Positions 1 to 7,235 of a stretch of DNA of 21,654 nucleotides are shown one piece after another. How positions within the stretch are numbered: the stretch's first letter is position 1; the number at the start of each line of letters is the position of its first letter. Location of the stretch: NCBI GenBank assembly GCA_965656195.1, contig CBFHJL010000051.1, positions 1-21,654 of the forward strand. Direction: 5' to 3'. The notes under the pieces are model-generated. The model worked only from the letters and a program-made list of their open reading frames with translations. It was not told the DNA's origin and ran no database searches. Both the position numbers and the translations under genes were made by a program. The DNA comes from Brumimicrobium sp965656195. GTDB lineage: Bacteria; Bacteroidota; Bacteroidia; Flavobacteriales_D; Crocinitomicaceae.

Positions 1-225
1 GATTCGGAATATAGAAAGCAGAAGATTACCCCACATTCCTCCTCCTAGGGTAGCTCCAAAAGCCATCCCCTGATTCTCAACAAAGTTAAGTTTAAACCAG
101 TCTCCGATAAGGGGAACACTTGGATCGCTATAGTCAAAACTTGTTTTAATCCAAATCTTAACTGCTTGGTCCAGAACGAGCACCAGCAATACAACACCAA
201 AGGTGATGAGATAGCGTTTTTTCAA
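1..225 (-). CDS. lspA: Lipoprotein signal peptidase II (partial, 5' end present)
   Basis: This is the inner-membrane aspartyl protease that removes signal peptides from diacylglyceryl-prolipoproteins. The 75 visible codons give a first hydrophobic segment (about residues 5-18) running into the conserved DQAVKIWI block, where the Asp of DQ is a hallmark of the family. The second conserved block, NFVENQGMAFG, is near residue 50. The rest, including the second catalytic Asp, lies beyond the window edge. The start is taken as TTG at 223-225. The upstream gene's stop codon (238-240) is in the same frame and no ATG lies between the two. The gene follows the DksA-like gene by 12 nt and is probably cotranscribed with it, a pairing common in Bacteroidota. 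The family call is secure. The start codon is inferred. Confidence 0.9.
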   Translation of the reverse strand, partial: MKKRYLITFGVVLLVLVLDQAVKIWIKTSFDYSDPSVPLIGDWFKLNFVENQGMAFGATLGGGMWGNLLLSIFRI

Positions 226-237
226 AAGACTTTTAAA

Positions 238-621
238 TTATGAGCTTTGTTGATTTTTAGCCTCAATACTCAATGTTGCATGAGGAACAAGCTTCAATCG
301 CTCTTTTTTAATCAATTTGCCAGTGACTCTGCAAATACCATATGTTTTATTCTCGATTCGCACTAGAGCATTGTTAAGGTTCTGAATGAACTTCTCCTGT
401 CTTGCAGCAAGTTGAGCCATCTCCTCTCTAGACAATGTTTCTGAACCATCCTCCATCATGTTAAATGTTCGTCCAGTATCATCAGTACCATGATCGTCTT
501 TGTGAGATAATGAATTCTTCAACAAATCAAGATCTTCATGAGCTTCCTTCAATTTGTGATTAATAATCTCTTTGAATTCCTCAAGCTCTTTGTCACCGTA
601 TCTAGTCTTTTCTTTTGCCAT
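238..621 (-). CDS. TraR/DksA-family regulator with degenerate zinc finger
   Basis: A 127-residue DksA/TraR-like protein, a family that binds the RNA polymerase secondary channel and modulates transcription. The N-terminal half (about 8-90) is charged and helical, as expected for the coiled coil. It has an acidic patch (DDTGR..NMMEDGSETLS, about 47-64) where DksA carries its tip residues. The C-terminal part has the family signature YGICRVTGK (94-102) and VPHATLSIEA (112-121). Only one (C97) of the four zinc-binding cysteines of classical DksA remains, so zinc binding is unlikely. This loss is usual, as far as I know, for the Bacteroidota branch. The gene sits 12 nt ahead of lspA and has its own promoter at 660-689. 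It may regulate transcription, but it cannot be equated with E. coli DksA from sequence alone. Confidence 0.88.
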   Translation of the reverse strand: MAKEKTRYGDKELEEFKEIINHKLKEAHEDLDLLKNSLSHKDDHGTDDTGRTFNMMEDGSETLSREEMAQLAARQEKFIQNLNNALVRIENKTYGICRVTGKLIKKERLKLVPHATLSIEAKNQQSS

Positions 622-659
622 CTTCTTTATCGTTTGTAGTTGTTGTAATTGATAATGAA

Positions 660-689
660 CAAATATAATTGAATTTCGTTTCTAGTCAA
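660..689 (-). promoter_or_regulatory. Bacteroidetes-type promoter for the DksA-like gene and lspA
   Basis: Read on the minus strand, TTG (689-687) is followed after exactly 19 nt by TATATTTG (667-660). This matches the Bacteroidetes primary-sigma pattern TTG-N17-23-TAnnTTTG. The expected transcription start would leave a leader of roughly 30 nt before the ATG at 621. Confidence 0.7.
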
Positions 690-734
690 TACGTTTTATG
701 ATTTACGAATAAAGTATTTTTACACCAATATTTG

Positions 735-1379
735 ATGAACAAAATGATGGATATAATAGATGCGCTTGAGTGGAGATATGCAGTGAAAAAGTTCGACCCT
801 TCAAAAAAAGTTTCTGATGAACAGATGGATAGAATCTTGAAAGGCTTACAGTTGACACCGACGTCAATGGGTTTGCAATTGATGCGTTTTATCGTTATTA
901 CTGATGAAAAAATCAAAGAAGAAATTACTCCAATCGCGTTTAACCAAAGTCAAGTCAAAGATTGCTCTCATCTTGTAGTAATGTGCAGAAAGGAGGGAGT
1001 TTCTCGAGAGGATATCGATAGCTTTGTGAATCAAACGGCGAAGACGAGAGACATCGATGTGAAGAGTGAGACCATGATGAACTTTGAAAAAATGCTTTCT
1101 GGCAGTCTAAACCTTCCAGAGGCTCAACAAAAAGCATGGATGGAAAATCAAGTTTATATCGCACTAGGTAATCTATTAACGCTATGCGCTGCTGAAAATG
1201 TAGATACTTGTCCAATGGAAGGTTTCGACCGTAAAAAATTAGATGACTATTTAAATTTAGCTGAAGATGGACTGAACGCGGTGGTAATGTGTCCGATTGG
1301 ATACAGATCTGAACAAGATAAATATGGCAGTGTTAAAAAAGTAAGAAGGCCATTAACATCACTCATTGAAAAAAGATAA
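735..1379 (+). CDS. Nitroreductase-family NAD(P)H-dependent oxidoreductase (NfsB-like)
   Basis: A 214-residue flavoprotein of the nitroreductase superfamily, expected to use FMN and NAD(P)H to reduce quinones, nitro compounds or related substrates in the cytoplasm. Family features visible are the N-terminal block DALEWRYAVKKFDPSKKVS (FMN-phosphate Arg and Lys), LTPTSMGLQLMRFIVI, the helical WMENQVYIALGNLL segment, CPMEGFD near residue 160, and a C-terminal GYRSEQDKYGSVKKVRRP region. The ATG at 735 is preferred. A TTG just before it and ATGs at 744 and 747 are alternatives. The gene is divergent from the DksA-like gene and 11 nt upstream of the alcohol dehydrogenase gene, so the two are probably cotranscribed. 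The natural substrate cannot be read from the sequence. Confidence 0.88.
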   Translation: MNKMMDIIDALEWRYAVKKFDPSKKVSDEQMDRILKGLQLTPTSMGLQLMRFIVITDEKIKEEITPIAFNQSQVKDCSHLVVMCRKEGVSREDIDSFVNQTAKTRDIDVKSETMMNFEKMLSGSLNLPEAQQKAWMENQVYIALGNLLTLCAAENVDTCPMEGFDRKKLDDYLNLAEDGLNAVVMCPIGYRSEQDKYGSVKKVRRPLTSLIEKR

Positions 1380-1390
1380 AAAATAACATT

Positions 1391-2551
1391 ATGAATAATT
1401 TTGATTACTATAATCCTACCAAAGTCATCTTTGGAAAAGAAACCTATAACCGCATTCCCGAAGAAATTAAGGGGCATACCAGTTCTAAAAAAGTACTTCT
1501 TACCTACGGTGGAGGAAGTATTAAAAAAAATGGTGTCTATGACAAGGTTATCGCATCACTTGACGGTTTTGATATAACTGAATTCGGAGGTATTGAACCA
1601 AACCCAGAGTTCACCACTTTAATGAAAGCGGTTGAGCTGATAAAGAGTAACGATATTGACTTCGTACTTGCTGTTGGAGGTGGTTCAGTGATAGACGGAT
1701 CTAAATTCATTGTAAGTGCAGCTAAATATGAAGGAGACCCATGGGATGTTTTAACTCAGAAAAAGGGAGCTTCTTTTACTGATGCCGTGCCTTTTGGTAC
1801 TGTGCTAACGCTTCCAGCAACTGGCTCAGAAATGAACTCAGGCGCTGTAATCTCGAGAAGCGAGTTCAAAGAAAAAAGAACTATGGGAGGTCCACAAGGG
1901 TTTCCAAAGTTTTCATTTCTTGACCCAACGGTAGTCTCAACACTTCCTAAGCGCCAGATCGCAAACGGTATAACAGATGCGTTCATGCATACACTTGAAC
2001 AATATCTTACCTACCCCTCGGATAATCTTTTACAAGAGCGCATAGCCGAAGGAATACTTTCTACCTTGATTGAAATTGCTCCTGATGTATTGGAGGATCC
2101 TTCAAACTACAAAGCTGCAAGTAATCTAATGTGGTGTGCAACCATGGCATTAAATGGAACACTTCGAGCTGGAGTAAGCTATGATTGGGCTACCCATATG
2201 ATCGGTCATGAATTAACTGCGCTACATGGAATTGATCATGCAAGAACATTGGCTATTGTAGCACCAAATCTATTCACGGTTAAATTTGAAAATAAAAAGG
2301 ATAAATTAATCCAATACGGACAGCGTGTCTTTGGTCTTGACGGTTCATGCGGAGAAGAAGCTATTCATCGTACAAAAACATTCTTCGAGTCTTTAGGAAT
2401 TGATACATCTATTTCCGATTACACAAAAGATACAGATAAAACTGCTGATATTATTAAAGAGCGTTTTGAAGAAAGAGGGTGGGATGCAATAGGTGAAAGA
2501 GGTGACCTTACTCCAGCAGAAGCCAAAAAGATTGTTGAAATGAGTATCTAA
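1391..2551 (+). CDS. Iron-containing alcohol dehydrogenase, YqhD/BDH type
   Basis: A 386-residue group III metal-dependent alcohol dehydrogenase that interconverts aldehydes or ketones and alcohols with NAD(P)H. The N-terminal domain opens with FDYYNPTKVIFG and carries GGGS at 40-43 and the nucleotide-binding AVGGGSVIDGSKF (94-106). TLPATGSEMN (140-149) is also typical. The C-terminal helical domain supplies the metal ligands, probably D196 and H200 (NGITDAFMHTLE) and H269 and H283 (ATHMIGHELTALHGIDH). Their spacing agrees with that of E. coli YqhD. The GGGSIKKNGVYD block also points to the YqhD/butanol-dehydrogenase subgroup, suggesting a role in aldehyde detoxification. It is the middle gene of a tight three-gene run. 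Confidence 0.93.
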   Translation: MNNFDYYNPTKVIFGKETYNRIPEEIKGHTSSKKVLLTYGGGSIKKNGVYDKVIASLDGFDITEFGGIEPNPEFTTLMKAVELIKSNDIDFVLAVGGGSVIDGSKFIVSAAKYEGDPWDVLTQKKGASFTDAVPFGTVLTLPATGSEMNSGAVISRSEFKEKRTMGGPQGFPKFSFLDPTVVSTLPKRQIANGITDAFMHTLEQYLTYPSDNLLQERIAEGILSTLIEIAPDVLEDPSNYKAASNLMWCATMALNGTLRAGVSYDWATHMIGHELTALHGIDHARTLAIVAPNLFTVKFENKKDKLIQYGQRVFGLDGSCGEEAIHRTKTFFESLGIDTSISDYTKDTDKTADIIKERFEERGWDAIGERGDLTPAEAKKIVEMSI

Positions 2552-2554
2552 TCC

Positions 2555-3571
2555 ATGTTTGGAATACAACCTCCTTTTTCAACTGATGACTCTTACACTC
2601 AAGAGACACTGGAATTATTGAATTCAGTAACACTAGGTTCAAATGGAGCTAAATACAAACATTGTGGTATAGAAAATAGGATTAAAGACCTGTACAAACC
2701 TCTTTTTTTAAATTTGACTATTCGCAACAAGTTAACTGCCAATGTCACTTTTTGCAGAAGGGATAAGGATTGGTATGTTCGCTATTTTGCTTTTGACCAG
2801 GTTTTTCAAACTACTAGTTCCAAAAACAAGAGGTCTAAAGGAAAGAGCAAACTAAATGCTCATCTCCGTGAATTTTTTGAAAACGCTCTTGAAGACAAAA
2901 AAGGGCCAGGTTGTTTTTATGCCTATATAGACCCTAAAAATGAAAGGTCGCTCTGGATGAGTGAAGCTTTCGGATTTGAAAAGAAAGCAAAAGTTGCAAC
3001 TCAGACGTTCAGTAGATTAAACCCTAAACAAGGATCTGTTCGAAAGCTTTCAGATGTAAAGCAAATAAAAAACTTGGTGAACCAAGCGTTTAGTGGTCGA
3101 CCATTTTACCATCCTGAACAGACATTCAAGGGGAAATCATTCTACGTCTTAGAAGAAAATGAAGAGATCGTAGCGTTTGCAAATTCGTATCAAGCAGAAT
3201 GGAAAATTGAAAGGCTTCCAGGAAAAGGAGGACGGGTGATCACCAAGTTGCTACCCTACATCCCTGTCATTAATAAAATCATACGTCCAGATTCTCATCA
3301 ATTTTCTGTAATTGACTCAGTTTGGGTGAAAGACCATAGTGTTAATTATTTTCAAACTTTAGCAGAAGGTATTCTTGCACATGAAAATCACAAAGTATTG
3401 CACTGGTGGGTAGATCAGAAAGAACCAATCTGGAACTATCTAAAGAAAAGAGTAAACTGGGGAGTGCTTCACAAAATAAATGGAGTCCATGAAGCTAACT
3501 TAGTTGTTAGAAGCAACGAAAATATAGCGTTAAAAGAACCCGCATATATTTCAGGATTTGACTTTATATGA
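2555..3571 (+). CDS. Uncharacterised GNAT-like protein
   Basis: A 338-residue soluble protein with no signal peptide or membrane segment. I do not recognise a named family. The middle to C-terminal part (about 155-300) reads like a GNAT acetyltransferase fold: SVRKLSDVKQIKNLVNQAF, then SFYVLEENEEIVAFANSYQ (beta strands 3-4), then VIDSVWVKDH and a helix YFQTLAEGILAHEN. The N-terminal part has a similar strand/helix pattern (FYAYIDPKNERSLWMSEAFGFEKKAKV), so a tandem GNAT arrangement is possible. The acetyl-CoA pyrophosphate loop (Q/RxxGxG/A) is not evident, so catalytic activity is uncertain. The ATG lies 3 nt after the dehydrogenase stop, indicating translational coupling. The gene ends 8 nt from the convergent SPOR gene. 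Confidence 0.6.
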   Translation: MFGIQPPFSTDDSYTQETLELLNSVTLGSNGAKYKHCGIENRIKDLYKPLFLNLTIRNKLTANVTFCRRDKDWYVRYFAFDQVFQTTSSKNKRSKGKSKLNAHLREFFENALEDKKGPGCFYAYIDPKNERSLWMSEAFGFEKKAKVATQTFSRLNPKQGSVRKLSDVKQIKNLVNQAFSGRPFYHPEQTFKGKSFYVLEENEEIVAFANSYQAEWKIERLPGKGGRVITKLLPYIPVINKIIRPDSHQFSVIDSVWVKDHSVNYFQTLAEGILAHENHKVLHWWVDQKEPIWNYLKKRVNWGVLHKINGVHEANLVVRSNENIALKEPAYISGFDFI

Positions 3572-3579
3572 CATACTTA

Positions 3580-4083
3580 CTACTCCTCTATTTCTGGAAA
3601 ATAAATACGATCCTTAACAATAATCGCCTCGGGAAACTCTTGAAGCAATTTGGAGCGCGCTTTTTCTGCGTCAAGTCTTGAACGAAAGTTACCTAGAAGT
3701 AAATTATAATTCGGGGCCTTGTATTCAATATAAGTATCCGCACTTCTATCTAATTGGAGCATTTTCGATCGGGCTTCGTCCACTTGCTTTCTATCTTGAT
3801 CAAAAAATAATTGTACACGAAAACCGTCTTTCTTTGGTCCTGTTGCTGGAGGAATCTTAGCTCCTTTGAACTCGATAAGCTTTTCAATTCTTGGATCTTT
3901 AGATACAGTTACTTTTCCTTTCTCATATACAATTGAGTCATGTTCAACCTTTACAGCAGCCGAAGTATCCGCTTGTTTCTCATCTTGATCATTCCCTCCT
4001 TTCCACCACTGACCGGTCTGTCCAAAACTTGAGAACGTTATCATTATGGAAAACAGAAAGATTAACTTACGCATAAGAGTCAT
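3580..4083 (-). CDS. Exported SPOR-domain protein
   Basis: A 167-residue protein beginning with a signal peptide (MRKLIFLFSIMITFSSFG, ending in Gln about residue 22, so no lipobox Cys). A low-complexity charged linker follows, and then a C-terminal SPOR domain (about 85-160: GFRVQLFFDQDRKQVDEAR through YNLLLGNFRSRLDAEKARSKL). SPOR domains bind denuded glycan strands of peptidoglycan, so the protein is expected in the periplasm with a cell-wall or division-associated role. The start could be the ATG at 4083 or the one three codons later at 4074, which gives a more canonical signal peptide. A TAATTTTG element lies at 4097-4090 on the minus strand just upstream, without a clear upstream hexamer. 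The gene is monocistronic and convergent with the preceding one. Confidence 0.85.
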   Translation of the reverse strand: MTLMRKLIFLFSIMITFSSFGQTGQWWKGGNDQDEKQADTSAAVKVEHDSIVYEKGKVTVSKDPRIEKLIEFKGAKIPPATGPKKDGFRVQLFFDQDRKQVDEARSKMLQLDRSADTYIEYKAPNYNLLLGNFRSRLDAEKARSKLLQEFPEAIIVKDRIYFPEIEE

Positions 4084-4199
4084 TTTCTACAAAATTAAAC
4101 AATTAAATCATAACCTATCTTTCAATAGTTGTGCCATTATCAATTCATATATTTAATTAATGTGAATCATTATTATTTTTTATTCATTAGATAAAATCC

Positions 4200-4207
4200 T
4201 ACATTTG
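4200..4207 (+). promoter_or_regulatory. Candidate -7 element abutting the 4213 start codon
   Basis: TACATTTG matches the Bacteroidetes -7 consensus TAnnTTTG and ends 5 nt before the ATG at 4213. If it is used, the transcript would be leaderless or nearly so. No TTG lies at the usual distance upstream, so the call rests on the -7 match alone. Confidence 0.4.
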
Positions 4208-4212
4208 ACGCA

Positions 4213-4545
4213 ATGACGAGATGCCGTATATATTGTTCTTTATGCTTATTCAGTATTTTATTGATATTCAGTAACTCACTTGTTGTTTTGGGAGACTTAA
4301 TTGTCAACTCAATGACTGAGCAAACAATCGATCGAAACGACTTGGCTGAAAATGAGTCTGAGAGTGAAAACGAAACAGAGGAAAACAACACATCAGAGGA
4401 AGAAGAGGAAGAGCCTGCTCGCATTTCGTTCAAAACACATTTCGCTAAAAACGAAGACCCTTTCACATTTCATTATAGAGCGTTCATATGGAACAATTAT
4501 AGCCCTATTGTTCCAAAAGAACCACCGAAGTTCGCTGTTTCATAA
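4213..4545 (+). CDS. Small acidic secreted or membrane-anchored protein, unknown
   Basis: A 110-residue predicted protein. Residues 8-30 are hydrophobic (LCLFSILLIFSNSLVVLG) and would serve as a signal peptide or membrane anchor. Residues about 41-67 are extremely acidic (ENESESENETEE..EEEEEE). The C-terminal 40 residues are mixed aromatic and basic and end in a Pro-rich tail (YSPIVPKEPPKFAVS). I do not recognise a named family, although short proteins of this build (hydrophobic start, Glu-rich middle, Pro-Pro-aromatic tail) seem common beside transporters in Bacteroidota. It precedes the SulP/carbonic anhydrase gene by 66 nt on the same strand with no terminator between, so the two are probably cotranscribed. 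A role as an accessory of the transporter is inference only. Confidence 0.6.
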   Translation: MTRCRIYCSLCLFSILLIFSNSLVVLGDLIVNSMTEQTIDRNDLAENESESENETEENNTSEEEEEEPARISFKTHFAKNEDPFTFHYRAFIWNNYSPIVPKEPPKFAVS

Positions 4546-4611
4546 GTTTAGATTATAACCGATTGATTTTACCCTGGGCATAATAAGTGCCTGAAACAGC
4601 ATAATACAGAA

Positions 4612-6891
4612 ATGAATAACAACTCTTTTTTTAAGAATTTAAAGTACGATATACCTGCAGGACTTGTCGTTTTTTTAGTGGCATTACCCCTTTGTTTAGG
4701 TATAGCTTTAGCTTCAGGCGCACCTATGTTTGCCGGAGTAATCGCTGGAATAATTGGTGGGATTTTTGTTGGTGCCATCAGTGGGTCTCCACTCGGAGTA
4801 TCAGGGCCTGCAGCAGGGCTAGCGGTAATTGTAGCAGACAGTATTCGAGAGCTAGGCACAAATGCTGCTGGAGAATTCGATATGATGGCTGGTTTTCAAG
4901 CATTCTTGGTTGCCGGTGTCATTGCTGGAATCATTCAGATTATTCTTGGTGCAGTTCGTGCAGGAATCATTGGATATTATTTCCCAACAGCAGTTATTCA
5001 AGGAATGTTAGCTGGTATAGGAATAACATTGATTTTAAAGCAAATTCCTCATGCACTTGGTTGGGATAAAAACCCTGAAGGCGAATGGGAATTCTTTCAA
5101 ACGGATGGACACAATTCTTTTTCTGAAATTGGATATGCATTTGAGAATTTTACAATGGGAGCAGTCATCATCACATTAATCGCATTGGCCATACTTATTT
5201 TATTTCAGCAATCTTTCATGAAAAAGAATAAGTTTTTGAGCCTTGTCCCTGGTCCTTTAGTAGCAGTTGTTTCTGGTATTGTGATCAATGAAGTTTTGAA
5301 AAATTACTTCCCAGAGTTTGCCCTAGCCAACGAGCAAGAAATCATCAATGGTGAAGTTTTCCAGAACAACCATATGGTGAATATCAAAGCTGCGGACAAT
5401 GATAAAGCTTATTTTGGTCTATTGACTTTCCCTGACTGGAGTGTACTTAAAAATCCTAGTATATATATCATTGGTTTTACGATGGCGATCGTTGCAAGTT
5501 TAGAAACTTTACTCTGTGTTGAGGCTACCGATAAACTCGATCCAAGCAAAAGAATCACACCTACCAATCGTGAATTATTTGCACAAGGAACTGGAAATGT
5601 AATTTCTTCACTTATCGGAGGGCTACCGATAACTCAAGTTATTGTGAGGAGCTCGGCAAATATAGATGCCGGAGGAAAAACGAAAGCATCTGCGATTGCA
5701 CATGGATTCTTCTTGGTAATATTCGTTTTACTCTTGCCCTGGCTCCTAAACATGATTCCACTGTCTTGTTTAGCTGCTATCTTATTAATTGTGGGGTACA
5801 AGCTTGCCAATGTCGGACTATTCAAGAAAATGTACCTGAATGGCTGGAGCCAGTTCATTCCGTTTATAGTGACGATCTTAGTGATTGTTTTTGCTAATCT
5901 ACTATGGGGCATAATCGCTGGATTAACGATTTCAATCTTCTTCATTTTAAATCAAAGCTATAAAAATGCGTTATACTCAAAATTCATTCTTAAAGAAGAA
6001 GGGCTTAGAAACACAACCGTTATTAAATTAGGTGAAATTGTATCCTTTTTCAACAAAGGCCATCTGCACAAAAAACTTAGTGAAGTTCCAGAAGGTGCAA
6101 ATGTAGTGATTGATGGTAGAATTAATAAGCATATGGATTATGACGTATTCGACCTTTTTTCAGATTTTGCAGAAGGTGCAAAAACTAGAGATATGAAGGT
6201 TCAATTTGTAGGTTTTGATACAATACGATCAGAAAAACTCAATAACTTTGCAAATGAAATAGCTGAATTGATGAATACACAGACCAAGGAAACCCAAAAG
6301 CAAATTACGCCTGCAATGGCTAAAGAAATGCTTGTTGATGGTAACCAGCGCTTTATGGACGACGAAATGACTGAACGTGCTTTGTTAGAGCAAATGAAGG
6401 CTACAACTGACGGTCAGTTCCCACACTCTGTAATTCTTAGCTGCATTGATTCCCGCACCTCATCAGAACTGATTTTTGATCAAGGGATTGGTGATATCTT
6501 TAATGCAAGAGTTGCAGGAAATGTAATCAATGAAGATGTTTTAGGCTCTATGGAATACTCCTGTAAAGTTGCAGGTTCTCGATTGGTGGTTGTATTAGGT
6601 CATTCAAAATGTGGAGCAGTAACATCTGCTTGTGAACATGTTGAATTAGGTAATATTACTACACTGCTAAAAAAAATCAAGCCTGCTATTGACGTCATTA
6701 TGCCTAAAGTTGTTGACATTACGGCTCCCGAATCCATTCAAATGGTGGCAGATGAAAATGTAAAGCACGCCATTTCTGAAATCCGCTCGAAAAGTGAAAT
6801 TTTAACTGAAATGGAGAAGAAGGGTGAAATCAAAATTATTGGAGGAATGTACGATATCGAATCTGGAAAAGTAACATTCTTCGATGAATAG
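4612..6891 (+). CDS. SulP anion transporter fused to STAS and beta-carbonic anhydrase
   Basis: A 759-residue three-part protein. Residues about 8-445 form a SulP/SLC26 transporter: the first membrane helix has the family's GLVVFLVALPLCLGIALASGAP block and many further hydrophobic segments follow. Residues about 460-555 look like a cytoplasmic STAS domain (VIKLGEIVSFFNKGHL through VVIDGR). Residues about 565-757 are a complete beta-carbonic anhydrase, with zinc site C611-x-D613-S-R615 and H664-x-x-C667 (GHSKCGAV). The inferred task is to move bicarbonate, or exchange it for another anion, across the inner membrane and equilibrate it with CO2 at the exit. This arrangement is known in other bacteria as a bifunctional SulP/carbonic anhydrase. 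Sulfate as substrate cannot be excluded. It follows the small acidic-protein gene and ends at a terminator. Confidence 0.93.
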   Translation: MNNNSFFKNLKYDIPAGLVVFLVALPLCLGIALASGAPMFAGVIAGIIGGIFVGAISGSPLGVSGPAAGLAVIVADSIRELGTNAAGEFDMMAGFQAFLVAGVIAGIIQIILGAVRAGIIGYYFPTAVIQGMLAGIGITLILKQIPHALGWDKNPEGEWEFFQTDGHNSFSEIGYAFENFTMGAVIITLIALAILILFQQSFMKKNKFLSLVPGPLVAVVSGIVINEVLKNYFPEFALANEQEIINGEVFQNNHMVNIKAADNDKAYFGLLTFPDWSVLKNPSIYIIGFTMAIVASLETLLCVEATDKLDPSKRITPTNRELFAQGTGNVISSLIGGLPITQVIVRSSANIDAGGKTKASAIAHGFFLVIFVLLLPWLLNMIPLSCLAAILLIVGYKLANVGLFKKMYLNGWSQFIPFIVTILVIVFANLLWGIIAGLTISIFFILNQSYKNALYSKFILKEEGLRNTTVIKLGEIVSFFNKGHLHKKLSEVPEGANVVIDGRINKHMDYDVFDLFSDFAEGAKTRDMKVQFVGFDTIRSEKLNNFANEIAELMNTQTKETQKQITPAMAKEMLVDGNQRFMDDEMTERALLEQMKATTDGQFPHSVILSCIDSRTSSELIFDQGIGDIFNARVAGNVINEDVLGSMEYSCKVAGSRLVVVLGHSKCGAVTSACEHVELGNITTLLKKIKPAIDVIMPKVVDITAPESIQMVADENVKHAISEIRSKSEILTEMEKKGEIKIIGGMYDIESGKVTFFDE

Positions 6892-6914
6892 AAAAGCGTT
6901 TATAAATAGAAAAT

Positions 6915-6940
6915 AGCGAGCCGTTGATGTTCGCTTTTTT
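6915..6940 (+). terminator. Rho-independent terminator after the SulP-CA gene
   Basis: AGCGA (6915-6919) pairs with TCGCT (6931-6935) and is followed by a run of T to 6940, 24 nt after the stop codon. The A-rich 5' flank lets the stem extend against the T-run. It may also act, less strongly, on the convergent aspS transcript. Confidence 0.65.
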
Positions 6941-6988
6941 AGTTCAATGCCTTTTCACTCTTGTTGTCTTCAAGAACTAGACTTATAC

Positions 6989-7222
6989 TTAACTAGAGAC
7001 TTTCTCTGATCGTAAATATTTAATCAAATAGAATCCATTCACAAAAACAATAGCAACGTTTGTAATTATTATTGGTAATGAATCAATAAGTATTCCGTAT
7101 ACTATGAAAAAAGAACAGCCTATAATGTTAACAGTTCGGAGTGTTCCAATTTTCTTCATCACAAAAGAAAGAAGTACAAATAATGAGGCTGCATAGCCTA
7201 TAAAATCAATGTATGTCGGCAT
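6989..7222 (-). CDS. Small YgjV-like inner-membrane protein
   Basis: A 77-residue protein that is almost entirely membrane-embedded: DFIGYAASLFVLLSFVM, VNIIGCSFFIVYGILI and LPIIITNVAIVFVNGFYLIKYL form three helices, with a short charged tail. The pattern matches the YgjV family, PQ-loop-like, whose short Bacteroidota members are sometimes mislabelled in databases as uroporphyrinogen decarboxylase. Nothing in the sequence supports that enzymatic label. Function is unknown. It begins 13 nt after the aspS stop on the same strand and is probably cotranscribed with it. Confidence 0.7.
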   Translation of the reverse strand: MPTYIDFIGYAASLFVLLSFVMKKIGTLRTVNIIGCSFFIVYGILIDSLPIIITNVAIVFVNGFYLIKYLRSEKVSS

Positions 7223-7235
7223 TCTATTTAATTAG

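Noticed and set aside
4352..4558. Lys/Arg-rich open frame in another frame inside the 4213-4545 gene.
   Set aside because: Its composition is that expected from shifting a Glu-rich coding stretch by one base, and it has no independent start signals.
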